Made by a program: the position numbers and the translations under genes. From Lentisphaeria bacterium UBA1732 (GTDB lineage: Bacteria; Verrucomicrobiota; Lentisphaeria; Victivallales; UBA1829): a stretch of 64,000 nucleotides of DNA. The stretch is taken from contig DCIG01000045.1 of the NCBI GenBank assembly GCA_002315855.1, positions 1-64,000 on the forward strand. The letters are read 5' to 3'. Numbering within the stretch: position 1 is the stretch's first letter; every line of letters starts with the position of its first letter. The notes under the pieces were generated by a model. It saw only the letters and a program-made list of their open reading frames with translations, was not told the DNA's origin and did no database searches. Below are positions 17,115-26,512 of the stretch, piece after piece.

Positions 17115-17654
17115 ATGAAACAACTTTTTTCTCACATCCGCTTTTTCTTTCCCGCTTTGATCGGGGGATTGGTTTTATGCCTTGCGACCTCCTGCAAATC
17201 TGTTCAATACGAGGGGGAAGTACTTGCGCCTTTGCCTGCAAATGCAGAAATCACATTCATCTCAGACCCGAAAGAAGTCCCGGTCGGTGCGAAAGTCCTC
17301 GGCACAGCTGAATGCACCACACGTTTTTCCGAAAGCTCGGAAGAAGTACGCGAACTTTTCCGTTCAAAGGCCCGTGAAGTCGGAGCCAACGGGATTCATC
17401 TGCTCAAGGTCAAAAAAGTTGCGGATGGTTCAGCCCGCACCGACCAGCTCCGCAATTCGAGTTCTCCCGGCTGGAATACCAAAGACACCAGCGACGGCGC
17501 GTTTCTCAGTGCCAAATGGATGACCGGATATTTCCCCGATTCCGCCATTACGAAATCAGTTTACAAAACCCATATTCAGGCTGAATTTCTTTCATTCCCC
17601 GATTCCACGAACAGCCGGACAGTGACGCCTGACCGCTCGCTTCCTTCCGAATAA
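17115..17654 (+). CDS. Lipoprotein of unknown function
   Basis: A 179-residue lipoprotein: a hydrophobic signal peptide ends in the lipobox LATS-C. The mature part contains PKEVPVGAKVLGTAECTTRF and VRELFRSKAREVGANGIHLL, a beta-beta-alpha pattern resembling the small YajQ/DUF4156-like lipoproteins that handle metal or stress, but I cannot name the family with confidence. The Gly-Asn-rich C-terminal half looks disordered. It stands alone between a 173-base spacer and a strong terminator. Confidence 0.8.
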   Translation: MKQLFSHIRFFFPALIGGLVLCLATSCKSVQYEGEVLAPLPANAEITFISDPKEVPVGAKVLGTAECTTRFSESSEEVRELFRSKAREVGANGIHLLKVKKVADGSARTDQLRNSSSPGWNTKDTSDGAFLSAKWMTGYFPDSAITKSVYKTHIQAEFLSFPDSTNSRTVTPDRSLPSE

Positions 17655-17681
17655 GCTCAATTCCGTTTATTTTGTTTTAAC

Positions 17682-17724
17682 TCCATCGTCTGCAATTCAT
17701 CATCTGCAAACGATGGATTTTTTT
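17682..17724 (+). terminator. Rho-independent terminator of the 17115-17654 lipoprotein gene
   Basis: The stem TCCATCGT/ACGATGGA (8 bp) with a 20-base loop is followed by seven T residues. Confidence 0.85.
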
Positions 17725-17897
17725 ACATTTTGAAGTCAAATTCTGTCTTCAAAATCATTCCATATCCGGCTTTTTTGTTCCCGGATTATTTACGAACGAT
17801 TATTTCATCGATTTTTGCGATTTTGGTTTGAAAAAAAAATTTTTACACTTATATTTACAGAAAAACAAAAATCAATGTGCATAAGGAATCAAACAGC

Positions 17898-18647
17898 ATG
17901 AATCCGCTTTCGATTACAGGTCTTTTCAAAAGTTTTGAGCATGGACAAACTAAAAATGTTGTTCTTCGCGAAGTTTCTCTCACCGCGAAAAATGGAGAAT
18001 TCATTGCGGTTATGGGGCCAAGCGGCTCCGGGAAAAGTACACTGCTTCACCTCATTGCAGGCTTGATTGCTCCTGATTCCGGTCAGATTCTTGTGAATGG
18101 CCTGGATATTTCCAAAATGAATGACAGGGAGCTTACCGAAATGCGCAGGACGCAGGTCGGAGTGGTTTTCCAGTCGTTCAATCTGATTCCTTCCCTGAAT
18201 GTTCACGACAATATCGTTCTGCCCATTCTTGCCGGACATCGGAAAGTCGATGAAGCCCGTTTGTCCGACCTCGTGAAACGACTTGATATTGCCGATAAAC
18301 TGACCCGTTTCCCCGGCAATCTTTCCGGCGGGGAACAGCAGCGTGCTGCCATCGCCCGCGCACTTCTTCCTGAACCTGCGATTATCCTTGCGGATGAACC
18401 GACGGGGAGCCTTGATACGACAGCAGGACAGCACCTTTGCCGTTCTCTCCGTTCGGTCTGCGACGATTACGGACGCACGATTCTGATGGTAACTCACGAA
18501 CCCGGAGTCGCGGCATGGGCCGATCGCACCCTTGTGCTTACGGACGGTCAGATTGCCGCGGAACTGCCGGGCAGCGGACACGAAAACGCACCGAAACTTG
18601 CCGCCTCATATCAGCAGATTCTGGAATCCCGCCTGAAAGGTCTCTGA
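17898..18647 (+). CDS. ABC transporter ATP-binding protein (LolD/MacB type)
   Basis: A 249-residue ATPase: Walker A GPSGSGKS at residues 40-47, Q-loop VFQSFNLIPSLNV, signature LSGGEQQR near 142, Walker B IILADEPTGSLD, and the switch His in VTHEPGV. These, with the short spacing to an FtsX-type permease, place it in the LolD/MacB (MacEL) group that drives periplasmic work rather than transport across the inner membrane. I use the ATG at 17898, preceded by AAGGA at ten bases; an upstream GTG at 17877 is in frame but has no SD. The permease starts two bases after its stop. Confidence 0.93.
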   Translation: MNPLSITGLFKSFEHGQTKNVVLREVSLTAKNGEFIAVMGPSGSGKSTLLHLIAGLIAPDSGQILVNGLDISKMNDRELTEMRRTQVGVVFQSFNLIPSLNVHDNIVLPILAGHRKVDEARLSDLVKRLDIADKLTRFPGNLSGGEQQRAAIARALLPEPAIILADEPTGSLDTTAGQHLCRSLRSVCDDYGRTILMVTHEPGVAAWADRTLVLTDGQIAAELPGSGHENAPKLAASYQQILESRLKGL

Positions 18648-18649
18648 TT

Positions 18650-21577
18650 ATGCCTGTTTCTCTGAAATTGATGCTGGCTTTTGTGCGGAAAAGTCCCGTC
18701 CGCACCATTCTTGCCGCCCTCGCGATGATAGTCGCCTCCAGTATCGTGTCATGGATTGTCGCCGGATATGATGATATGTTTGCCGAGTTTGCCCGCAAGC
18801 AGACGTTTCTTTCCGGCACATTGGATGCCGTCCTCACGATTACAGCGGATTCTCCTGAAATCGACCCCGTAACGGTTACGAAAATCATCGCCGACCCTGC
18901 AGTGAAAATCAGCAGAATCTATACCCCCGTTACCCGTGTCAACAGTGTCGTAAACCGCGCCAAAACGGAAAAAGCCGCAGCCAATATGGCGGAACAGGCT
19001 TCCCGTCCTCGCGGCGGAGGCGGACGCGGAGGCATGGGCGGCGGATCTCGCGGAGGAGGCGGCGGACGCGGCGGCATGGGCGGCGGACAATTAGCCCCTG
19101 TCGTGTATGGCTTGCCCACGGGCGGCGGGATACCGCTTCAGGGAACTGATGCCGAACTTCCGCCTTTCCAGCTTGACAGCGGACGCTGGCTGACGGCGAC
19201 CGCTCCCGGCGAAGGCATGACCGATATTCTGCCCGAAGCCGTCCTGACGGAAGCCGCGGCGGAACAGTCCCGCGCCGAACTCGGCGACACGCTGACCGTT
19301 GTTTCCAATGCCGGATATTTCCAGCTTCAAGTCATCGGCATCATGAAAAATGGTCCCAGTTTCCGCAGTCTTGCAAAACTCTCCTCCACTCATCCCAATG
19401 CCACAATGAGCGGTTCCAGCGGTATTTTCACCACATGGGAAACCGCCGATCGTATTTCGGGAGGACGACAGAATGCAGTTACGATTCAATTCAACTTCAT
19501 TTCAGCGGACGCACAGAAAGAGTTTTTCTCGCGGTGGAGCGAGCAAGTCGACCGCGAAGGTCTTGTGCTGGCTGATTCCGCGCAGATTGATGCCGTGCTT
19601 CAGGAGCCTGATTCGGGGAGAAGCCGCAGTATGATGGAGGCATATTCTGCCACCGGACTTTCCATTCTTGCATCCTTTTTCATCATTTTCACCACACTGA
19701 GTATGGGGATTGATGAGCGTCTCCGTCAGTTCGCCATGCTTCGTATAGTGGCGTTGACGCGCCGTCAAACCGTTCTTTTGATTTTCTTTGAAAGCCTCAT
19801 GCTCGGTCTGATCGGCTGGTGCGGCGGACTTGCTTCCGGCCTGCTTCTGCAGCATTTCGTCAATGCTGCGGAAGACATCAATCTTCCGCTTCACATCGGG
19901 AAATGGACGATTCTTTTGACGGGGGTCTGCAGTATGCTCGGTTCTGCGGCGGCCGCCGTGTGGCCTATGATTCGAGTTTCGCGGATTCGTCCTGTTTCCG
20001 GGCTTGCTCCGGCTGTTCAGAGTGTTTCTCCGGCACTTCCCGCACGGGCCTCGCTGATTGGCGCGCTCTGTCTCCTCGCGGACCCTCTGATTTCCATTGT
20101 GCCGGGGCTTGGCGATATGCCCAGAGTCCTTTTGTACAGTCTGCTTGGGGTGCCTCTGCTGGCAATCGGCTTTATCTGCCTTGCTCCCTTGTTCGTGAAA
20201 GTGTGCGGCATGATTCTCGTGAAACCCGTTTCCTGCCTGTTCGGTCTCGAACCTCTCTTCGCCGCATCACAGTTCCGCTCGAATTTCTGGCGCATTACGG
20301 GGACAGTGGTGTCCCTGTCGGTCGGACTTGGATTTTACATGATGGTCCTGATTTGGAGTTCCTCCATGCTGATTCCCTACATTCCCGGAAAATGGATGCC
20401 CGAACTTTTCCTTTCCGTGACTCCGGGCGGCATCAATGAAGAAACTGCACAGCTCGTTTCCGATTTGCCCGGAGTGAATCCGAAACAGTGCATGGCGGTC
20501 GCCGTGGAACAGGTCCTGCTTGGTTCTGATGTTACCGGTTCGGGGGAACGAGAAAGCGTAGTCCGGCAGAACAATATCGTGATGATCGGTGTGGATGCTG
20601 TTCCTGCTTATACTGGCAAAGATGCTTTGTTCCCGTTCCGTTTTCTCACGGACAAGGATGCTGCGCTTGAGACGCTGAAAACGACTCCATACAGCTGTCT
20701 TCTGCCTCATTACTTCGTCAATGTCGCCACTAATCCCGCCACAGGCAAACGCTATGCCGTCGGTGATATGCTGGATGTGATTGCGCCCGGCGTACACGGC
20801 GAACATGTTCAATTCAAGGTCGCCGGCATCATCGAACAGAACGGCTGGCACTGGTTCTCCAAAATGTCCGGTACGCGCCGCAATCGCGGACGCACTGCCG
20901 CCATGGTTTTCGCCAATCGCGCTGCGATGCAGGAGGCATTCCGTTTGGACCGATGCGAATATTTCTGGATGAATCTTCTGCCGGGTGCTGATGTGCAGTC
21001 AGTGGCGGACGGATTGTCCAATCTTGCCGTAACCAATATCGGGCAAACGTTCCATGTCGCGGGCATGAACGGAGCGTCCGCGGTTGGGCGACAGGTGGTC
21101 CGATCGACTACACGCGACGGCTTGACCGAGTCTCTTTTCAACCGCGCGAAAGGCATGATTGAGGGAATGCTGCAAATGCCTCTGCTGATTCTGCTTGTCG
21201 TCTCGATTTCGGTTGCGAATACAGCTTTGGCGTCCATCCGGGCCCGCCGTGTGGAAATCGGCATGATGCGTTCCATTGCTCTCAGTGCTTCCGGACTTTT
21301 CCGGCTCGTTTTGACCGAAGCGATGATGATAGCCATCACATCCACGGTCATCAGTCTGCTGTTCGGCATCATTGCGGGGCTTTGCAGTGCCCAGATGACG
21401 GCTCATTCCGATTTCTTCGGCGGGATGGGCTGGAGTTTCGATGTGCCTTGGCTCCGCGTCCTGTTCGGATTCGGTGCAACGACCGGTCTCTGCATTCTTG
21501 CGTCTTTGATTCCCGCATGGATTTCCGGTCGCGCCAACCCGCTGAAACTGATTCGCGACGGTTCTTCCGGACTTTGA
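18650..21577 (+). CDS. FtsX/MacB-family ABC permease with a Gly-Arg-rich periplasmic insert
   Basis: A 975-residue permease with two FtsX units. One membrane segment near residues 20-40 is followed by a large periplasmic domain, three segments from about residue 335, a second periplasmic domain, and three segments after about residue 850 (LLILLVVSISVANTALASI, RRVEIGMMRSIALSASGLF). Residues about 120-146 form a low-complexity run of GGRGGMGG-type repeats inside the first periplasmic domain, unusual for this family. It pairs with the ATPase upstream (two-base gap). The substrate is unknown; lipoprotein release, macrolide/peptide export or cell-wall control are all possible. The longer open frame upstream overlaps the ATPase and is not coding. 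Confidence 0.92.
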   Translation: MPVSLKLMLAFVRKSPVRTILAALAMIVASSIVSWIVAGYDDMFAEFARKQTFLSGTLDAVLTITADSPEIDPVTVTKIIADPAVKISRIYTPVTRVNSVVNRAKTEKAAANMAEQASRPRGGGGRGGMGGGSRGGGGGRGGMGGGQLAPVVYGLPTGGGIPLQGTDAELPPFQLDSGRWLTATAPGEGMTDILPEAVLTEAAAEQSRAELGDTLTVVSNAGYFQLQVIGIMKNGPSFRSLAKLSSTHPNATMSGSSGIFTTWETADRISGGRQNAVTIQFNFISADAQKEFFSRWSEQVDREGLVLADSAQIDAVLQEPDSGRSRSMMEAYSATGLSILASFFIIFTTLSMGIDERLRQFAMLRIVALTRRQTVLLIFFESLMLGLIGWCGGLASGLLLQHFVNAAEDINLPLHIGKWTILLTGVCSMLGSAAAAVWPMIRVSRIRPVSGLAPAVQSVSPALPARASLIGALCLLADPLISIVPGLGDMPRVLLYSLLGVPLLAIGFICLAPLFVKVCGMILVKPVSCLFGLEPLFAASQFRSNFWRITGTVVSLSVGLGFYMMVLIWSSSMLIPYIPGKWMPELFLSVTPGGINEETAQLVSDLPGVNPKQCMAVAVEQVLLGSDVTGSGERESVVRQNNIVMIGVDAVPAYTGKDALFPFRFLTDKDAALETLKTTPYSCLLPHYFVNVATNPATGKRYAVGDMLDVIAPGVHGEHVQFKVAGIIEQNGWHWFSKMSGTRRNRGRTAAMVFANRAAMQEAFRLDRCEYFWMNLLPGADVQSVADGLSNLAVTNIGQTFHVAGMNGASAVGRQVVRSTTRDGLTESLFNRAKGMIEGMLQMPLLILLVVSISVANTALASIRARRVEIGMMRSIALSASGLFRLVLTEAMMIAITSTVISLLFGIIAGLCSAQMTAHSDFFGGMGWSFDVPWLRVLFGFGATTGLCILASLIPAWISGRANPLKLIRDGSSGL

Positions 21578-21606
21578 AATTTTCCCCGTTTACATGAGGT
21601 TGTTTT

Positions 21607-22917
21607 ATGCACTCAATCCGTAAATTTTATCTTCCGCTTCTTTCTTCTGCGTTTCTCTGCTGTTCTCTGTACGGCACCGAATCTCTTCCCGCCGGCAAGA
21701 GTGAATCTCTGCCGAAAGAATCCGTCAAAAACGTCAAAATCGATGAATCATTCCGTCAGGAAGGTTCCGCCGCCGTTCGCCGCGGCGTGGAATATCTTTT
21801 GTCGCGTCAGCTCCCCGATGGTTCCTGGGGCTCGGCTTCCCGCGGACGTGCGGTGGGAAATCCTGCCATTACGGCCCTTGCCGGCATGGCGATTTACGGA
21901 AGCGGCAATGCCGTGGCTGAGGCTGTCCGCACGAAAGCAGTGGAGCAGGCTCGTTCATTCGTCCTGAAACACGTTCAGAAAGACGGATCGATTTATCTTG
22001 CGACCGGTGCTTCCGGCGAATATCCCACCTACACCACGGCCATTGCCTTGACTTTCCTTGCAAGTCTCCGCAATCCGCAGGATGAACAGGTCATTCGTGC
22101 CGCCCGCAAATTTCTCATCGGTCTTCAGCTTGATGAGGACAATCCGATTCTTCCAACGCAGAAAGAAGACCCGAAATACGGCGGGTTCGGGTATGGTCCC
22201 GACAAAGACGGCATGAGCCATGCCGACCTTTCCAATACCGCATGGGTCGCCGAGGCGCTTCATGCTTCGGAATACATCACGAAAGAACCCTACGCCGCAT
22301 CTCAGAGTGAGGCGAAAGAGGGCGATTTGGCGTGGGACAAACTCGCAGTTTTCCTGACGGGGATGCAGAATGCCCCCGAAACCAATCATGCCGTTTGGGT
22401 GATTGCAGATCAGTCCGATGATGCCTGCGGCGGTTTCGTGTATCAGGTGGAGAGCGCCCCCGAAGATGCCGCCGGGGAAAAAGCCGACGATAAAACTGCC
22501 CGGAAGCCCACCTTGCGCACCTATGGCAGTATGACCTATGCCGGACTGAAAAGCATGATTTATGCCAAACTCAAGCCCGATGATTCACGTGTGAAGGCCG
22601 CCGTCGAATGGTCGGCGCGTCATTATACCCTGAATGAAAATCCCGGTGTCGGCGCCGCCGGTCTCTACTATTATATTCAGACGTTTGCCAAAACTCATGA
22701 TGTCCTGAATGAGGAGACCGTGAAATCTTCGGATGGCAAGTCTCACAAATGGCGCGAAGATGTCATTGCAAAACTCCTTTCCGACCAGAAAGGCGGCGGC
22801 GAATGGCTGAACGACAATGGACGCTGGATGGAGTCCAGCAGTGAACTCGTTACAACCTATTCTCTGCTTTCCATGGAGCTGGCTCTCGGCCCTGCTTTGC
22901 AGACGAAAAAGCCATGA
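21607..22917 (+). CDS. Secreted protein with terpene-cyclase-fold (prenyltransferase/squalene oxidase) repeats
   Basis: A 436-residue exported protein with a signal peptide (FYLPLLSSAFLCCSLYG). The mature part has the QxxDGSW-like repeats of the squalene-hopene cyclase/prenyltransferase alpha-alpha toroid: LLSRQLPDGSWGS, VQKDGSIYL, KYGGFGYGPDKDG, and LLSDQKGGGEWL near the C-terminus. The catalytic DxDD of hopene cyclase is absent, and such exported proteins are common in Planctomycetes and Lentisphaerae without known function. It starts 29 bases after the ABC permease and is likely in that operon, so it may be a partner or cargo of the exporter. A bidirectional terminator follows. Confidence 0.88.
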   Translation: MHSIRKFYLPLLSSAFLCCSLYGTESLPAGKSESLPKESVKNVKIDESFRQEGSAAVRRGVEYLLSRQLPDGSWGSASRGRAVGNPAITALAGMAIYGSGNAVAEAVRTKAVEQARSFVLKHVQKDGSIYLATGASGEYPTYTTAIALTFLASLRNPQDEQVIRAARKFLIGLQLDEDNPILPTQKEDPKYGGFGYGPDKDGMSHADLSNTAWVAEALHASEYITKEPYAASQSEAKEGDLAWDKLAVFLTGMQNAPETNHAVWVIADQSDDACGGFVYQVESAPEDAAGEKADDKTARKPTLRTYGSMTYAGLKSMIYAKLKPDDSRVKAAVEWSARHYTLNENPGVGAAGLYYYIQTFAKTHDVLNEETVKSSDGKSHKWREDVIAKLLSDQKGGGEWLNDNGRWMESSSELVTTYSLLSMELALGPALQTKKP

Positions 22918-22945
22918 TTGCTCATTGCATACATTTTCCCCTCAC

Positions 22946-22983
22946 AAAAAAGCCGGACACCTGATTCAGATGCCCGGCTTTTA
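22946..22983. terminator. Bidirectional terminator between 21607-22917 and the GH115 gene
   Basis: AAAAGCCGG and CCGGCTTTT pair around a 17-base spacer, with A- and T-runs flanking, between the two convergent genes. Confidence 0.8.
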
Positions 22984-23006
22984 TTTTGCTTTCCTGTCCG
23001 TAAAAG

Positions 23007-25583
23007 TTATTTCGCGGGGACAGCGATGGTATCGACTGCCACGCCCGGATCGACCGCCCGAATCGTAACAGTATTGACTTCATCCTGTTTGAGGTCTTTT
23101 ACTGGAATCACGAAGCGGACATAATTGTCGTCCACCAGTGTGCCGCGCGGATCGCTGGAACCGTCGTATTTGCTTTCAGAACAAGTGATATTGACCACCT
23201 GCACGGACTTCCCGTTCACCAGAATTTCAGCGCGGGCTTTCAGTGTCGGATAAAGCGCATGGAACGGCAGGAAGTTCACGAGGATATTGCTTTCCGTCTT
23301 GCCTGCCGTAAATTCAAACGTCATACTCGGTGCGGCTTCATCACCCGGCTCGAAGCAAGCCTCTCTGGTCAGCGGGAGCAGTGCCGCTGCGGAGCCGGAG
23401 CATCCCAGCCCGTTGAAAATCTTCCATTCTGTCCGGTTTTTGCCCGGTTTCAGCTTCGCGGATGCCGCCGTAAGGAATTTCAGACCATCTTGCCAGCCGT
23501 CTTTGTTGTGCGTGTTTGACCCGCGTTTGCGGTTCGGTTCATTCCACGGCCATTGCATGTGAGTCCACCAGTCGTTTTGTCCGGTGCGGCTGCGCAGGGT
23601 ATCCGGCACGAAATGATCCCATTTCCCGTTTTTGATTTCCTTGTTGAGTCGGTTGCGTCCCGCATCAATTGCCGCCACATACGGGGCGACTTCGGGACTG
23701 TTGAGCGTCAGTTTCTGATTTGCCTTCACAGCATCCCGATCGGTCATGAAAATCAAACCGGCATTGCCGAAGAGATTGGTTGAGAATCCCACCAGCTCGA
23801 ACCAAGCGTCCTTGGTTTCCTGATCTGGCATCATCGCTTCCACGGCCTTGCAGTCGTCCAGCAGTTTCTGATAAGCGTTTTTCAGTTCTGCGGCCTGTTC
23901 ATCGCGCAGTGCGGTTGCCCAGCCTCTGTTCATGGTTTCGGGTTTGCGAATCATGCCCAGTCTGAAATAATCATCCATCACTTTCGCGGCTTTCGGTGCG
24001 ATTGCATTGCCGAAATATTCCACGCAGAATGCGTTCAGATAATCCATCTGGTCATTGCTTCCCCGGTGCAGTTCGGGGTCCCAGGCCAGCTTTGACCAGT
24101 AATCCATTCCGATTTCCATGGGTTTGCTGTCGCCCACGTTCAGAACCCACTGGTCGCGGGCGTTGTTGTCGTAAGCCTTCAGCATTTCATGCTGCATCAG
24201 AGCCAGCGGTGTTGTGTTCAGTTCGCAGTAGGAGTGCACACCTCCGTAGTAGGAAATATGATAATAGACGCCCGACCCGCCGCTTCTCTTCTGTTCTTCG
24301 GGGGAGCTGAGACGGCGGATATAACCGTAGTTGTCGTCCACCCACATCAGTGTAACATCTTCCGGCACGTTCAGTCCTGCGTCATACACGGGCAGCACTT
24401 CCTTGTACGGGATGAATGTCTGCGGGATGCGTCCGAATTCCTTCGTAATCCCTTTGTTCAGCATGGCGCGCTGATTGGTCATGGCTTTTTCCACAAGAGC
24501 TTTTTTCTCGTCCATGGTATTTGCGCCCTGCATTGCCGAGTCGTGGATTCCCCGTATTCCCAGCGTCCACACATTTTCCATTTTGGCGCGCATATCCACG
24601 CTTTCCTGCCAGTATGCGTCGATTTTTGCCTGATTGGTCGAATAATTCCATGCTCCGTTTGATTTCGGCCAGTGGCAGTTGTTGCGGAGCATGGGTTCGC
24701 AGTGGCTTGCGCCTGTTACGATGCCGTAACGGTCCGCCAGTGTAACGTTTTCGGGAATCGCGCAGAATTCCACGCTGATTTCGTGCATTGCAGGCCAGAA
24801 AAGATTCATTCTGGAACGCAGCATGTACTCGAAAATCTTTTCATTGGTACCCGGACCGATTCGCTTGGTCGTATCTTTTTCAAAGTTCTGTTTCGCCCAT
24901 TCGTGAAGAGCCCAGTCTTCGTCATTGATGAAGATGCCGCGGTAACGCACTTTCGGTGCATCCACGGTTTTTCTGCCCAGAGCCGCTTCCACCTTTTGGG
25001 CTGTTTTGACAGGCACATCAGCCCACCAGTACCACGGTGAAACTCCCATCTTTTCCGAAAGTTCCATCAATCCGTATGCGGTCCCTCTCCGGTCGCTTCC
25101 CACGATGACCAGAGCCTTTTTGATGCCGTCGAACGGCTTGTCAACCATGAACCATCCGGTTGTTTCCCAGCCGCCCTTGATCTGTGAAACATCGATTTTC
25201 CCAGCGTCAATCAGCTTCTGAATCGCATCGGAATGCCCCAGTGTTCCTGCCAGCAGAATTGCATCCGCCTGTTTCGGCAGTTCACTCTTGAAAAGTTCCG
25301 GTTTCGCATCCGCCACACGCTTGACGTCATCGCAAAAAAGATTTGCCGCGATTTTGACGCATTCATAATCCTTATCCGAGATGACAACCGGTATCGCTTT
25401 CCCGTTTTCCGCCAGTACAATCTCTTCGGCTCCGTTGAATGGATTGAGTTGTCCGACGGCTGAGTTACCGCCATCGCGCATGACCTTCAAATCGGTTTCC
25501 GCCTTCACTTCGCTTGCCGCAAAGAGCAGAATTGCCGGCAGCAGTCTTTTCCAGAGAGAAAGCATTCTCGAATGTTCTTTCAT
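23007..25583 (-). CDS. GH115 alpha-glucuronidase (xylan-active type)
   Basis: An 858-residue exported enzyme of glycoside hydrolase family 115, which removes (4-O-methyl)glucuronic acid side chains from xylan. The start at 25583 is chosen because AAGGA lies seven bases upstream and a signal peptide follows (LLPAILLFAASEVKAE). Family segments are GSDRRGTAYGLMELSEKMGV, SPWYWWADVPV, RYRGIFINDEDWALHEWA, LWVDD-like LMWVDDNYGYIRRL, and YYHISYYGG; after about residue 540 come helical and C-terminal beta domains (FVIPVKDLK). The lyase at 440-3090 is a second polysaccharide enzyme in the window but is not adjacent. No sensor or transporter for sugar is next to it. Confidence 0.93.
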   Translation of the reverse strand: MKEHSRMLSLWKRLLPAILLFAASEVKAETDLKVMRDGGNSAVGQLNPFNGAEEIVLAENGKAIPVVISDKDYECVKIAANLFCDDVKRVADAKPELFKSELPKQADAILLAGTLGHSDAIQKLIDAGKIDVSQIKGGWETTGWFMVDKPFDGIKKALVIVGSDRRGTAYGLMELSEKMGVSPWYWWADVPVKTAQKVEAALGRKTVDAPKVRYRGIFINDEDWALHEWAKQNFEKDTTKRIGPGTNEKIFEYMLRSRMNLFWPAMHEISVEFCAIPENVTLADRYGIVTGASHCEPMLRNNCHWPKSNGAWNYSTNQAKIDAYWQESVDMRAKMENVWTLGIRGIHDSAMQGANTMDEKKALVEKAMTNQRAMLNKGITKEFGRIPQTFIPYKEVLPVYDAGLNVPEDVTLMWVDDNYGYIRRLSSPEEQKRSGGSGVYYHISYYGGVHSYCELNTTPLALMQHEMLKAYDNNARDQWVLNVGDSKPMEIGMDYWSKLAWDPELHRGSNDQMDYLNAFCVEYFGNAIAPKAAKVMDDYFRLGMIRKPETMNRGWATALRDEQAAELKNAYQKLLDDCKAVEAMMPDQETKDAWFELVGFSTNLFGNAGLIFMTDRDAVKANQKLTLNSPEVAPYVAAIDAGRNRLNKEIKNGKWDHFVPDTLRSRTGQNDWWTHMQWPWNEPNRKRGSNTHNKDGWQDGLKFLTAASAKLKPGKNRTEWKIFNGLGCSGSAAALLPLTREACFEPGDEAAPSMTFEFTAGKTESNILVNFLPFHALYPTLKARAEILVNGKSVQVVNITCSESKYDGSSDPRGTLVDDNYVRFVIPVKDLKQDEVNTVTIRAVDPGVAVDTIAVPAK

Positions 25584-25804
25584 GGTTTGTTCCTTTTGTT
25601 GAATAGTAAAAATGTGTAAAATCATATTTTTATGAAAAATGAGAGCTGATTTACTCTTGCCGCACAGTCAGCTCAATCCCTATAAAATATAATGTTCCCT
25701 ATGATTAATTCAAGCCTGCATTATCTTTTTTTTGAGTTTTTATCTTCCTTTTGTGAAATAATAACATAAATAAGACGTTTTATTCCATCTGTCTCTCTCT
25801 TGCA

Positions 25805-26512
25805 TTATGCCAGCCCGCATTCCATCAGCATTGCTTCATCTTTCAGCAGTTCTTCCGTTTTCCCTTCCGCAAAAACGCTTCCGTCTTTCAGAATCACGCA
25901 CTGCGGACACAATTTTTCCGCGAAAACCAAATCATGAGTTGCGATGAGTTTTGCCGCCGGAAATTTATTCAGACATTCCGATAATTCTCTGCATCCCCTC
26001 GGATCAAGCATTGCCGTCGGCTCATCCAGGAGCAGCAAGTCCGGCTGCATGGCAAGAATCCCTGCCAGCGACACTCTTCGTTTTTCGCCTCCCGACAAAC
26101 GGATAATATCGCGTTTCGCCAGAGCCGTTATTCCCATGACATCCATAGCATGATGAACTCGTTCTGCGACTTCCTCATCGGAAATTTGCAGGTGTGTCGG
26201 GCCGAAAGCCACATCTTCATATACGGTTTGCGAGAACAGCTGATCGTCTGCATTTTGGAAAATCATGCCGATTCGTCTCCGCAGTTCATGCGTTCTGATT
26301 TCCTGCAATCTTGTCCCGTCAATCTCGATTTCTCCTGATTTCAGCGGACACAGCCCCAGGATTGCGTTGAGAAAGGTTGATTTCCCCGCACCGTTTGCCC
26401 CCAGCAGAGCGATTGCTCCCTTGGCTCCGAACTCCAAATCGCAGGTTAACTGATTCAACGCGGGAATATGTCCCGTGCGTTCTACGGTTGCTTGTCGAAA
26501 CGAAACTTTCAC
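25805..26512 (-). CDS. cbiO: Cobalt/nickel ECF transporter ATPase
   Basis: A 235-residue ATPase of the ECF type: Walker A GANGAGKST, Q-loop MIFQNADDQLFS (the NADDQ form is typical of CbiO/EcfA), signature LSGGEKRR, and Walker B LLLDEPTAMLD. The start is a GTG at 26512: GAGGTG lies seven bases upstream and the codon overlaps the cbiQ stop as GTGA. A longer in-frame open frame reaches back into cbiQ but its extra residues are a shadow of cbiQ. It powers uptake by the CbiM/CbiQ pair. Confidence 0.93.
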   Translation of the reverse strand: MKVSFRQATVERTGHIPALNQLTCDLEFGAKGAIALLGANGAGKSTFLNAILGLCPLKSGEIEIDGTRLQEIRTHELRRRIGMIFQNADDQLFSQTVYEDVAFGPTHLQISDEEVAERVHHAMDVMGITALAKRDIIRLSGGEKRRVSLAGILAMQPDLLLLDEPTAMLDPRGCRELSECLNKFPAAKLIATHDLVFAEKLCPQCVILKDGSVFAEGKTEELLKDEAMLMECGLA

